From positions 496,001 to 560,000 of the forward strand of contig NZ_AP024525.1 of assembly GCF_020886775.1 (NCBI RefSeq): 64,000 nt of DNA, read 5' to 3'. This stretch comes from Sinomonas cyclohexanicum (GTDB taxonomy: Bacteria > Actinomycetota > Actinomycetes > Actinomycetales > Micrococcaceae). The notes beneath the pieces were generated by a model. It had not been told where the DNA came from. It did not search any database and was given only the letters and a program-made list of their open reading frames with translations. Shown one piece after another: positions 26,619 through 34,038 of this stretch (positions are counted from its first letter, which is position 1; each line of letters starts with the position of its first letter). A program made the translations under genes and the position numbers.

Positions 26619-26679
26619 GGTGGGCGCACGACGACGGCCGGTCACCTTCCGCGCGGAAGGTGACCGGCCGCCGTCGTGC
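26619..26679 (-). terminator. Long hairpin after the sfnG-metY operon
   Basis: The arm from GCACGACGACGGCCGGTC to CACCTTCC (26626-26650) pairs with 26655-26679 over 25 bases with one mismatch and a GCGC loop. It follows the last gene of the sulfur operon by 23 bases. The left arm, with the preceding GGTGGGC, recurs inside the gene at 32595, and the outer stem recurs at 63944. Confidence 0.8.
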
Positions 26680-26701
26680 TTTCGACGCTGCCCAGCGAGC
26701 G

Positions 26702-27208
26702 TCAGGCGAGGGTCTGGCGCTTGCTTGAGATGACCCCCGTGTTGAAGCCCGCGAGGTGCAGGCCGCCGTGGAAGCGGGCGTGCTCGATCTTCACGCAGCG
26801 GTCCATGACCACATTCATCCCGGCCGCCTCGGCGTCCGCCGCGACCCCCTCGTGCCACGAGCCCAGCTGCAGCCAGATGGTCTTGGCGCCCACGGCCTTG
26901 GCCTCCTCGAGTACGCCGGGGAGGTCGTCGTGCTTGCGGAACACCTCGACCAGGTCCGGCGTCTCGGGAAGGTCAGCGAGCGAGGCGTAGACCGGCTGCC
27001 CCAAGATCGTCTTCACCACCGGGTTGACGAAGTACACCTTGTACCGCGTCGAGGACAGCAGGTACGTCGCGACGAAGTAGCTCGCGCGGCTCGGCTTGTC
27101 CGACGCGCCGACGATCGCGATGACCTTCGTGTCGTGCAGGATCGCCAGACGCTCGGGCGCTGTGGGGCCCACCCAGGCGCGCTCGGTGCTCTCGACGGCG
27201 GCGCTCAC
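26702..27208 (-). CDS. CoA-binding domain protein, copy 2, in the metY operon
   Basis: This 168-residue protein has the CoA-binding fold: VIAIVGASDKPSRASY, YKVYFVNPVVKTILGQPVYASL, DLVEVFRKHDDLPGVLEEAKAV and TIWLQLGSWHEGVAADAEAAGMNVVMDRCVKIEHAR. The GTG start overlaps the metY stop (GTGA) and has AAGGGAG upstream, so it is translated with metY. Association of this family with O-acetylhomoserine sulfhydrylase genes suggests a role in sulfur amino acid or CoA-thioester metabolism, but no activity is established. It shares WLQLG and VMDRC with the protein at 23266. Confidence 0.82.
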   Translation of the reverse strand: MSAAVESTERAWVGPTAPERLAILHDTKVIAIVGASDKPSRASYFVATYLLSSTRYKVYFVNPVVKTILGQPVYASLADLPETPDLVEVFRKHDDLPGVLEEAKAVGAKTIWLQLGSWHEGVAADAEAAGMNVVMDRCVKIEHARFHGGLHLAGFNTGVISSKRQTLA

Positions 27209-28572
27209 TTGTTCGCTCCCTTCACCGGCAGGGCGCACGCCTCGCCGTCGTACGTCGGAGCCGCGAATTCCTGCTCCAAGTCCTGGATCTCCTGCGAGGC
27301 GGCCAATGCCTGGTCCAGGTCCCAGATGATGTCCTCGACGTCCTCGAGCCCCACGGAGAGGCGGATGAGGTCCTCCGGGACGCCGGCCGCGACGAGCTGC
27401 TCCGCGGAGAGCTGCTGGTGCGTGGTCGAGCCCGGGTGCAGGACGAGGGTGCGCGCGTCGCCGATGTTGGCCAGGTGCGAGGCGAGCTGGAGTGCCTCGA
27501 TGAACCGGGCCCCGGCCTCACGGCCGCCCTTCACTCCGAAGCTGAACACCGACCCCACGCCGAGCGGCAGGAGCTGCTTGGCGAACTCGTGCTGCGGGTG
27601 CGAGGGCAGGCCCGCGTAGTTCACGTACGTGACCCGCGGGTCGGCCTCGAGCCACTCGGCCACGCGCTTCGCGTTCGCCAGATGCGCGTCCATGCGCTGC
27701 GGGAGCGTCTCGACGCCCTGCAGGAGCTGGAACGCGGACTGCGCCGGGAGCGACGGCCCGATGTCGCGCAGCTGCTCGGAGCGCAGCTTCGTGAGGAACC
27801 CGTACTCACCGAAGTTCCCCCACCACGAGACGTTGCCATAGCTGGGCACCGGCTCGGTCATGGTCGGGAAGTTCCCGTTGCCCCAGTTGAACGTGCCGGA
27901 TTCGACGACGACGCCGCCGAGCGTAGTCCCATGCCCGCCGAGGAACTTCGTGGCCGAGTGGATCACGATGTCCGCGCCGTGTTCGATCGGCCGCAGGATG
28001 TACGGCGGGGTGAGCGTCGAGTCGACCACGAGCGGAATGCCGTGCTCATGGGCGACGGCGGCGAGGCCGGCCAGGTCGGCGATGTCACCGGAAGGGTTGG
28101 CCACCACTTCGGTGTACAGGGCCTTGGTGTTCCCGCGCAGGGCTGCCTTGAAGTGCTCGGGGTCGGTCGAGTCGATGAACGTGGTCTCAACGCCGAAGCG
28201 GCGCAGGGTCACGTCGAGCTGGGTGATCGTCCCGCCGTACAGCTTCGAGGACGCGACGATGTGGTCCCCGGCCTGGGTGAGCGCGGCGAACGTGATGAAC
28301 TCCGCGGCCATGCCCGACGCCGTCGCGACCGCGCCGATGCCGCCCTCGAGCGAGGCGATGCGCTCCTCAAACGCCGCGACCGTCGGGTTGCCGATGCGGG
28401 AGTAGATGTTGCCGTACTTCTGCAGCGCGAAGAGGTTCGCGGCGTCGTCCGAGTCCTTGAACACGAACGAGGTGGACTGGTAGATCGGGACCGCGCGGGC
28501 GCCGTGCTCAGCGTCCGGCGTGCCGCCGGCGTGCAGGGCGCGGGTGCGGAACCCGAACTGGCGTTCGGCCAT
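27205..28572 (-). CDS. metY: O-acetylhomoserine sulfhydrylase
   Basis: This 455-residue PLP enzyme makes homocysteine from O-acetylhomoserine and sulfide. The Cys/Met metabolism family motifs are present: FGFRTRALHAGG, PIYQSTSFVF, YSRIGNPTVAAFEERIASLEGG, the PLP lysine in IHSATKFLGGHGT, and GPSLPAQSAFQLLQGVETLPQRM. The C-terminal part with HPGSTTHQQLS is typical of MetY and not of MetB. The ATG overlaps the sfnG stop (TGATG) and the stop overlaps the next gene. The three genes form one tight operon behind a SAM-I riboswitch, so high SAM should lower homocysteine synthesis. Confidence 0.93.
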   Translation of the reverse strand: MAERQFGFRTRALHAGGTPDAEHGARAVPIYQSTSFVFKDSDDAANLFALQKYGNIYSRIGNPTVAAFEERIASLEGGIGAVATASGMAAEFITFAALTQAGDHIVASSKLYGGTITQLDVTLRRFGVETTFIDSTDPEHFKAALRGNTKALYTEVVANPSGDIADLAGLAAVAHEHGIPLVVDSTLTPPYILRPIEHGADIVIHSATKFLGGHGTTLGGVVVESGTFNWGNGNFPTMTEPVPSYGNVSWWGNFGEYGFLTKLRSEQLRDIGPSLPAQSAFQLLQGVETLPQRMDAHLANAKRVAEWLEADPRVTYVNYAGLPSHPQHEFAKQLLPLGVGSVFSFGVKGGREAGARFIEALQLASHLANIGDARTLVLHPGSTTHQQLSAEQLVAAGVPEDLIRLSVGLEDVEDIIWDLDQALAASQEIQDLEQEFAAPTYDGEACALPVKGANK

Positions 28573-29750
28573 CAGGCGTTCGCCCCGGCGAAGGTGGTCA
28601 CCGGGAGCAGGTCGGTGCGCAGCTCGGTGCCGTTCTTGCGGGCAAGGTCCGCCTCGAGCTCGCGCACGATCGGAAGCACGTCGCGGCCGAACGCCTCGAC
28701 CTCCTCCTGGAAGTGCAGATAGCCGGTGAGGAAGAGGTTCACACCGATCTTCTTGTACTCGACGACCCGCTCGGCGATCTGCTCCGGGGTACCGATGAGC
28801 TTGGTACGGAAGCCGTCGTTGTACTGGACGAGGTCCTCGAACGTGGAGTCCTCCCACATGCCCTTGCCGTCCTTCGTGGACTGGCCGGCCTCCTTGACGG
28901 CGGCGGCGAAGCCCTCGACGGCCGGCTTGTGCGCCTTGGCGATGATCTCGCGCAGGGTGTCCTGCGCCTCCTTCTCCGTGTCGCGGGCGATCACGAAGCC
29001 GTTGAGCCCGAACTTCGGCTGGTGGGGCGCCGTGCGGCCGGACTCGGCGGCGGCCAGGACGCCGCGGATGTTGTCCTTGAACGGCTCGAGGTCGCGGCCG
29101 TTGGAGAAGTACCAGTCCGCGGTGCGGCCCGCGGCGGCCTGCGCGGCCGTGGAGTTGCCGCCGAAGAAGATCTCCGGGTGCGCGCGGCCCGGCACATCGA
29201 GCGGGGCCGGGCTGAGCGTGAAGTCCTTGATGTTGTAGTACTTGCCCGACTGCGAGAAGTCCTTCTGCGTCCACAGGCCGCGGAGCACGTTGATGAACTC
29301 CTCGGTTCGCACGTAGCGCTCGTCGTGCTCGAGCCACTCGAGGCCGAAGTTCACGAACTCGTCCTTGAGCCAGCCGGAGACGATGTTCACGGCCGCGCGG
29401 CCGCCGGAGAGGTGGTCCGCGGTGATGATGAACTTGGCGAGGACGCCGGGGTGCCACATGCCCGGGTGCACGGCGGAGATGACCTTGAGCCGCTCGGTCG
29501 CCATGAGCAGGGCGAGGCTGAAGGACGTGGCCTCATGCTGCTTGTCCGCGCCGTAGCTGGCGGCGTAGCGGGTCTGGGTGAGGGCGTACTCGAAGCCGGA
29601 GTCCTCCGCGATGCGGGCGAGCTTCTTGTTGTACTCGAACTCCCAATTGGTGCGCTGCTCGATCGTCGAGACGACGAGCCCGCCCGAGACGTTGGGCACC
29701 CAGTAGGCGAACTTGAGGGGTGTTTCCAGGTCGATCACGTGACCGGTCAT
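28572..29750 (-). CDS. sfnG: FMNH2-dependent dimethylsulfone monooxygenase SfnG-like
   Basis: This 392-residue luciferase-like monooxygenase matches SfnG in its key blocks: KFAYWVPNVSGGLVVSTIEQ, EYALTQTRYAASYG, GRAAVNIVSGWLKDEF, WLEHDERY, STFEDLVQYNDGF and GYLHFQEEVEAFG. SfnG uses reduced FMN and oxygen to cleave dimethyl sulfone into methanesulfinate and formaldehyde, a step in scavenging organic sulfur. The start at MTGHVIDLE follows AAGGAGCGCACC. The SAM-I riboswitch ends 59 bases upstream. Separate FMN reductases are needed, and two candidates lie at 34039 and 37250. The exact sulfone or sulfonate substrate is inferred. Confidence 0.85.
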   Translation of the reverse strand: MTGHVIDLETPLKFAYWVPNVSGGLVVSTIEQRTNWEFEYNKKLARIAEDSGFEYALTQTRYAASYGADKQHEATSFSLALLMATERLKVISAVHPGMWHPGVLAKFIITADHLSGGRAAVNIVSGWLKDEFVNFGLEWLEHDERYVRTEEFINVLRGLWTQKDFSQSGKYYNIKDFTLSPAPLDVPGRAHPEIFFGGNSTAAQAAAGRTADWYFSNGRDLEPFKDNIRGVLAAAESGRTAPHQPKFGLNGFVIARDTEKEAQDTLREIIAKAHKPAVEGFAAAVKEAGQSTKDGKGMWEDSTFEDLVQYNDGFRTKLIGTPEQIAERVVEYKKIGVNLFLTGYLHFQEEVEAFGRDVLPIVRELEADLARKNGTELRTDLLPVTTFAGANA

Positions 29751-29809
29751 GGTGCGCTCCTTACATGCGGGCGCGACGTGGGGCCCGCGCCGCGGCATCG
29801 GAGCACTCA

Positions 29810-29913
29810 CCATCGCTTCTGGCAGTAGCACCTGTGGCATCCCGCCGGGGATTCCGGCGGGGCCGTGGTTGCTGCGGCGTCACAGATCCAGATCTCTCGG
29901 CCGCTCGGGATGG
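29810..29913 (-). promoter_or_regulatory. SAM-I (S-box) riboswitch of the sfnG-metY operon
   Basis: Read on the minus strand, the element begins CCATCCCGAGCGGCCGAGAG and contains CTGTGACGCCGCAGCAACC, then GGTGCTACTGCCAG and the closing GATGG. P1 is CCATC/GATGG, P2 is GCGGC/GCCGC, the AGCAACC junction and the GGUGCUA segment of P4 are intact. Between the element and the sfnG start is a GCGCGGGC...GCGCCCGC hairpin that could be the expression platform. Confidence 0.88.
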
Positions 29914-29961
29914 TCGTTTCGATTGTCGCGAAACAGGGCGTAACGATGCAAATTATTCCGT

Positions 29962-29973
29962 CACACTCCGACA
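29962..29973 (-). promoter_or_regulatory. TGTCGGAGTGTG element upstream of the sfnG riboswitch
   Basis: This 12-mer lies 49 bases upstream of the SAM-I riboswitch. The identical 12-mer occurs once more, at 37029-37040, 58 bases upstream of the SAM-IV-like riboswitch and in the same orientation relative to it. The remaining bases of the 380-base gap up to 30131 show no gene. Confidence 0.4.
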
Positions 29974-30131
29974 TTCACCCTAAGCGCCGAATATGGTTCG
30001 ACGTCGCGCGCCGGCGACCGATCGCCGTCGTGCTTCGTAACCGGAAGCAACGCAACCACCGTGAGCCCGCGGGGAGGGGTCTAGGTTCGAGGCGTGCGCC
30101 CCCGCCGCGGCGCACGTGAAGGAGGGGAACC

Positions 30132-31373
30132 ATGGGAAGCACGACGCCGCCCGGCGCCTCGTACGCGGAGCTCACCGAACGTTTCGCGCCGGTCTTCGCC
30201 CGGATCGCCGAGGGCGCGCTCGAGCGCGAGCTGGGCCGGACGCTGCCGTTCGAGCACGTGGGCTGGCTCAAGGAGGCCGGATTCGGGCGGATCCGCGTGC
30301 CGGCTGAGTACGGCGGGTTCGGCGCCTCCATCGAGACGCTGGTGCGCTTGCTCATCGACCTCTCCGCCGCGGACTCGTCCGTGGGGCACCTCCTGCGTTC
30401 GCACTTCGCGTTCGTCGAGACCATCGCGCTGCAGGGCGACGCGTTCAGGGCGCGGTGGTTCGGCCGTGTCGTGGACGGCGTGATCTTCGGCAACGCCGCG
30501 ACCGAGCGCTCCGGCAACGCGCTCGGGACGGTCGCGACCCGGCTCGTGCCCGCCGCTGACGGCGGGTGGCTGCTGACGGGCGAGAAGTACTACACGACCG
30601 GGACGATCTTCGCCGACTACGTGGCCGTCATGGCGTCGCCCGAGCCGGGGCCCGACGGGGTGGCCAGGCGGCTCTACGCGCTCGCGCCGACCCGGCACGC
30701 CGGCGTCGAGATCCGCGACGACTGGGACGGGTTCGGGCAGCAGATGACCGGCACCGGGACCGCCGTGTTCCGCGACGTCCCGATTCCGGCCGAGGACGCC
30801 GTGCCGCGCACCGAGTCGACCACGCACGAGCCCGCGTTCCTCCAGCTCATGCTCCTGTCCGTGCTCGCGGGTATCGGCAAGGCGGTGGTGCGCGACGCGT
30901 CGTCGCTCGTGGCGCAGCGGACGCGCACGTTCTCCACCGGGTCCGGGCAGCTGTTCCGCGAGGACCCGCTCATCCTTGCGTTGGTCGGGCAGCTCGCCGC
31001 AAAGTCGTTCGCGGCGGAGTCCTCGGTGCTGGCGGCGGCCCGCGAGCTCGACGCGGCTCTGGCGCTCGGGCCCGAAGCCTCCGCCGAGGACCGGTACGCG
31101 AAGGGAGCGGTCGCCGTCGACCTCGCCCAGGTGGCGGTGCCGCCGCTCGTAGTCGACGCCGCGCAGCAGCTCTTCGACACTGCCGGCGCCTCCGCGGTGT
31201 CGCGCGGGAAGGCCCTTGACCGGCACTGGCGCAACGCCCGCACCGTTGCGACGCACAACCCCGTCGCGTTCAAGGCGCGCGGGCTCGGCGACTGGTTCGT
31301 CAACGGGGTCTCGCCGGTCGCGCTGCACAGCATCGGGGAGGCGACGGCAGCGGCGGCAGCGGCGGAACCCTAG
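30132..31373 (+). CDS. Acyl-CoA-dehydrogenase-fold monooxygenase, SfnB/DszC-like
   Basis: This 413-residue flavoprotein has the acyl-CoA dehydrogenase fold but lacks the usual catalytic Glu motif. Instead it has the DszC/SfnB-type end HWRNARTVATHNPVAFKARGLGDWFVNG. N-terminal RIRVPAEYGGFGAS, FGNAATERSGNALG and WLLTGEKYYTTGTIFADY form the flavin site. Such enzymes use reduced FMN and oxygen to oxidise thioethers, sulfoxides or amines. The ATG has AAGGAGGGG upstream. It is divergent from sfnG and close to FMN reductase genes, so an organosulfur substrate is likely. The natural substrate is not known. Confidence 0.8.
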   Translation: MGSTTPPGASYAELTERFAPVFARIAEGALERELGRTLPFEHVGWLKEAGFGRIRVPAEYGGFGASIETLVRLLIDLSAADSSVGHLLRSHFAFVETIALQGDAFRARWFGRVVDGVIFGNAATERSGNALGTVATRLVPAADGGWLLTGEKYYTTGTIFADYVAVMASPEPGPDGVARRLYALAPTRHAGVEIRDDWDGFGQQMTGTGTAVFRDVPIPAEDAVPRTESTTHEPAFLQLMLLSVLAGIGKAVVRDASSLVAQRTRTFSTGSGQLFREDPLILALVGQLAAKSFAAESSVLAAARELDAALALGPEASAEDRYAKGAVAVDLAQVAVPPLVVDAAQQLFDTAGASAVSRGKALDRHWRNARTVATHNPVAFKARGLGDWFVNGVSPVALHSIGEATAAAAAAEP

Positions 31374-31381
31374 CGGGTTCT

Positions 31382-31513
31382 CGTTGTGGGGTCTCTGGCG
31401 AGCGCTTGTGGGGTCCTTGGTCGTGCCAGGGACCCCGCAACGGGGTGCCGGGGACCCCGCAACGGGGTGCCGGGGACCCCGCAACGGGGTGCCAGGGACC
31501 CCGCAACGGGGCT
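31382..31513. repeat. GGGGTC iteron array A (22-bp period)
   Basis: Two reverse units (TTGTGGGGTCTCTGG, 31384 on; TTGTGGGGTCCTTGG, 31406 on) are followed by four forward units of 22 bases at 31426-31447, 31448-31469, 31470-31491 and 31492-31513, each with GGGACCCCGCAACGGGG. Reverse and forward units can fold on each other around a TCGTG loop. The array fills the whole gap between two convergent genes and reaches the stop codon of the regulator gene. Confidence 0.9.
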
Positions 31514-32501
31514 AGGCCCGCGCGAGGAGCTCCTCGCCCACCCGGCCGCGCTGGTAGAACACCTCGCGGCCGGCCCGCAGCGCCTCCGCGAGGCCCGAAT
31601 CGGCCAGCACCTTCAGGTGCGAGTTGACCGTCCCGGCGGCGAGGTCTAGCGCGCAGGCGAGCTGCGTCGTCGTCATCGGCACGTCGAGCTGCGCGAGGAT
31701 CTGCGCGCGCGTGCGCCCGAGCAGCCGTGAGACCGGCGACTCGCGCGTCTCCCGCGTCGTCTCCCACAGGCGCCCGACACCGCGCGGTGCGTACGTGATC
31801 GTCGGGACGAACGGCGCAATGTTCAGCACGAGCGTGGACGGCCACACGAACGCGTTCGGCACGAGGATCAGCCCGCTGCCGGGCGTGGGCAGGTCCGTGG
31901 CCTCGCAGCCGCGCGTGATCTCCAGGCCGGTGGGGGTGGGGCGCACGCTCGGGTGCAGGGTCTTGAAAACCTCCTGGATGCCGTACCGCGAGAGTTCCTC
32001 GAGGCGCGAGTCGATGTCCGCGAGCAGCACCGAGCGCAGCTTGGGCCAGTAGGGCTCGACGGCGGTCGCCCAGTACCAGCGCAGCGCGGCGACGATGCGG
32101 GGCACCGCCGCGTCGATGTCGGCGCGCAGTTCGTCGAGGGTTGCGCGCATGTACCCGGTGGGCTTGCGGTCCTCGAGGCAGTCCAGATCGCGCAGCCAGA
32201 GCTCGGCAGGGACCTCGCCCACCGCGGCGAGGGCCTCGGCGAACGTGTCCGCCCGGGTCGGGGTAGGCGTGAGCGAGTCGGCAATGTACCCCTTGGGCTG
32301 CACGAGCGTGGTCAGGATCCGCAGGTGCTCCCGCCCGAGCGGGTCCTCGCTCGCGGTGATGCGCTGCCGCGCCTCCGCGATCCACGGCCGGTGCAGCGGC
32401 GTTCCCGCCTGCAGCGCCCTCAGGCTCGTGACCGTCTCCCACAGCGGAGACGCCTCGAAATGGACCTTGGTGAGGTCCTCGCTCGTGAGCGTGATGAACA
32501 T
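31512..32501 (-). CDS. ArsR-type helix-turn-helix regulator with large N-terminal domain
   Basis: In this 329-residue protein the first 240 residues form an uncharacterised domain. The last 80 are a winged helix: PVSRLLGRTRAQILAQLDVPMTTTQLACALDLAAGTVNSHLKVLADSGLAEALRAGREVFYQRG. This layout occurs in actinobacterial ArsR-like proteins with a DUF5937-type N-terminus. The ATG at 32501 has TACGCT exactly six bases upstream and no ribosome binding site, so it may be leaderless. A perfect ATTCGG-N6-CCGAAT palindrome 38 bases upstream is a good autoregulatory operator. Its last codons overlap iteron array A. Confidence 0.82.
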   Translation of the reverse strand: MFITLTSEDLTKVHFEASPLWETVTSLRALQAGTPLHRPWIAEARQRITASEDPLGREHLRILTTLVQPKGYIADSLTPTPTRADTFAEALAAVGEVPAELWLRDLDCLEDRKPTGYMRATLDELRADIDAAVPRIVAALRWYWATAVEPYWPKLRSVLLADIDSRLEELSRYGIQEVFKTLHPSVRPTPTGLEITRGCEATDLPTPGSGLILVPNAFVWPSTLVLNIAPFVPTITYAPRGVGRLWETTRETRESPVSRLLGRTRAQILAQLDVPMTTTQLACALDLAAGTVNSHLKVLADSGLAEALRAGREVFYQRGRVGEELLARA

Positions 32502-32538
32502 GGATCCAGCGTAGGTTTCGCCCCGCGCGAGGGCGAGG

Positions 32539-32556
32539 ATTCGGGTACAACCGAAT
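32539..32556. promoter_or_regulatory. Operator palindrome ATTCGG-N6-CCGAAT
   Basis: A perfect 6+6 inverted repeat with a GTACAA spacer lies in the 93-base divergent gap between the ArsR-type gene and the hypothetical gene at 32595. It is the likely binding site of the regulator. Confidence 0.6.
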
Positions 32557-32594
32557 CGTTTTGCCGCGACGACGGGCGCCCCACACTCGATGGC

Positions 32595-33071
32595 ATGGCA
32601 ACGAACACTCGCACCGGAACCGCCTCCCGCACCACCTCCGCCGCGCGGGTCCCCGACCCCCACGCCCTCGAGTCCCGCAGCGCCGGCCACGCGCCGTCGC
32701 CCGCCGACGAGCGACTCCTCCACCCGCTGCGTCCCGCCCGGCGCCGCCCCGTCCGCGAACCGCACGGGCTCACCGCAGCGATCGGTGGGCGCACGACGGC
32801 GGCCGGTACCGCGCGGTCGCCCGCTCGCCTTCCGCACCGCGTGCGGCACGCCGGCGCCCCTCGCCTCGTGGCGCCGACAGCCGTCCCCGACCACTCGGGC
32901 GACCTCCTCGGGCTCCCCGACCTCTCTGGGCTCCGCCTCGGCTTGCGGAGAGCGTGGGCATGGCTGGCCCGCGAGGTCCGGGCATCCGCTCAGATGGACG
33001 CCCGGCTCCGCGCCCGGAGGGACGAGGATTCGGCCGCGATGGCCCGCGCGGGCGTGAACCGGCTGACGTGA
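32595..33071 (+). CDS. Hypothetical protein, Arg/Pro/Ala-rich
   Basis: This 158-residue frame has the strong G/C third-position bias of a real gene and starts MATNTRTGTASRTT. The C-terminal third (LGLRRAWAWLAREVRASAQMDARLRARRDEDSAAMA) looks like a genuine amphipathic helix. The middle is low in complexity and includes 24 bases (32784-32807) nearly identical to the left arm of the terminator hairpin at 26619. The gene may therefore have grown over a repeat, or the N-terminal part may not be translated. No ribosome binding site is clear, and I recognise no family. Confidence 0.5.
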   Translation: MATNTRTGTASRTTSAARVPDPHALESRSAGHAPSPADERLLHPLRPARRRPVREPHGLTAAIGGRTTAAGTARSPARLPHRVRHAGAPRLVAPTAVPDHSGDLLGLPDLSGLRLGLRRAWAWLAREVRASAQMDARLRARRDEDSAAMARAGVNRLT

Positions 33072-33138
33072 GGCAGCCTCTCCCGCTGCGGGGTGCTGTC
33101 CCCTTGACGTCGGCAGGCAGGGGCCCGACCCTTGCTGC

Positions 33139-33951
33139 ATGGACGTGCCCGAGCTGGAGTCCGTTGACGTTGACGGTCTCCGCATCGCGTACCGGCGGGC
33201 GGGCAGCGGCCCCGCGCTCGTGCTCCTGCACGGGGCGTATGAGGACAGCCGGATCTGGGAGCGCCAGCTCGCCGACCTCTCCGACGAGTTCACCGTCATT
33301 GCGTGGGATGCCCCGGGCTGTGGCGGGTCGGGGGACCTGCCGGAAGGCTTCGTCGGCACCTTCGGCGGACTGCTTGGTGGTCTCCTCGACGGGCTCGGCC
33401 TCACTGGCGGTGCCCGGGCGCACGTCCTGGGGATGTCGTTCGGCTCCGTGGTCGCACTCGACCTGTGGAAGGTCCGCCCGGATCTGCCCGCATCGCTGAT
33501 CCTCGCGTCAGCCTACGCCGGGTGGGCCGGATCGCTGCCGCCCGAGGAGGTCGAGCGAAGGTACGCCCAGGTGCTCGCCGAACTCGACAGGCCCGCCGCC
33601 GAGATCATCCCCGCGTGGCTCCCGAGCCTCTTCACCGACCGGGCGACGTCGGCGATGAAGGACTTCGCCTCCGCGGTCATGGCCGATTCTCGCCCGGCCG
33701 GTATGCGTGGGATCCTGCGCGTGGCTGGCCGCGCGGACTACCGGCCGGTCCTGCCGACGATCGCGATCCCGACCCTCCTGCTGTATGGGTCCGACGACGC
33801 GCGCTCGCCGGTCGCCGTCGGCGAGGCCCTGCGCGCGCAGATCCCGGCCGCGGAGCTCGTGGTCCTGCCGGGCGTGGGGCATATGAGCTTCGTCGAGGCA
33901 CCGGACGCGTTCGACGGCGCGGTGCGGCGCTGGCTCGTGGCGCACCTGTGA
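33139..33951 (+). CDS. Alpha/beta hydrolase
   Basis: This 270-residue protein has a complete alpha/beta hydrolase layout: oxyanion segment LVLLHGAYED, IAWDAPGCGGSG, nucleophile elbow LGMSFGSVVAL (Ser), the acid in LLYGSDDARSPV and the histidine in LPGVGHMSFVEAP. It is cytoplasmic, with no signal peptide. The ATG lies near GACCCT and lacks a Shine-Dalgarno. Ester, lactone or haloalkane substrates are all possible. Position among sulfur genes gives no firm clue. Confidence 0.85.
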   Translation: MDVPELESVDVDGLRIAYRRAGSGPALVLLHGAYEDSRIWERQLADLSDEFTVIAWDAPGCGGSGDLPEGFVGTFGGLLGGLLDGLGLTGGARAHVLGMSFGSVVALDLWKVRPDLPASLILASAYAGWAGSLPPEEVERRYAQVLAELDRPAAEIIPAWLPSLFTDRATSAMKDFASAVMADSRPAGMRGILRVAGRADYRPVLPTIAIPTLLLYGSDDARSPVAVGEALRAQIPAAELVVLPGVGHMSFVEAPDAFDGAVRRWLVAHL

Positions 33952-33970
33952 TGACATGGACCACAGGATG

Positions 33971-34017
33971 TTGATGCGTCAACTTATCAGGCTGTAGACT
34001 GTTAGTTGAATCATCAA
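33971..34017. promoter_or_regulatory. Two TTGA-N4-TCAA operators around a -10 element
   Basis: TTGATGCGTCAA (33971-33982) and TTGAATCATCAA (34006-34017) are identical in their outer eight bases and have centres 35 bases apart. TAGACT at 33995-34000, the likely -10 of the FMN reductase gene, lies exactly between them. This is a classic layout for a dimeric repressor, perhaps MarR- or HxlR-type. Confidence 0.65.
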
Positions 34018-34038
34018 CCACTTAGTCTGTGAGGCACC

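Noticed and set aside
26394-26701. Possible small genes in the gap after the dehydrogenase promoter
   Set aside because: All frames cross iterons and the hairpin, without a ribosome binding site or stable codon bias.
32590-33057. Alternative Pro/Ser-rich frame starting at 32590
   Set aside because: It has a composition typical of an out-of-frame reading; the 32595 frame keeps the normal third-position bias.
33072-33138. CCTCTCCCGCTGCGGGGTGC before the hydrolase gene looked like part of a SAM-IV element
   Set aside because: There is no matching P1, no GGCAACC core and no conserved downstream stem; it is just a short hairpin.
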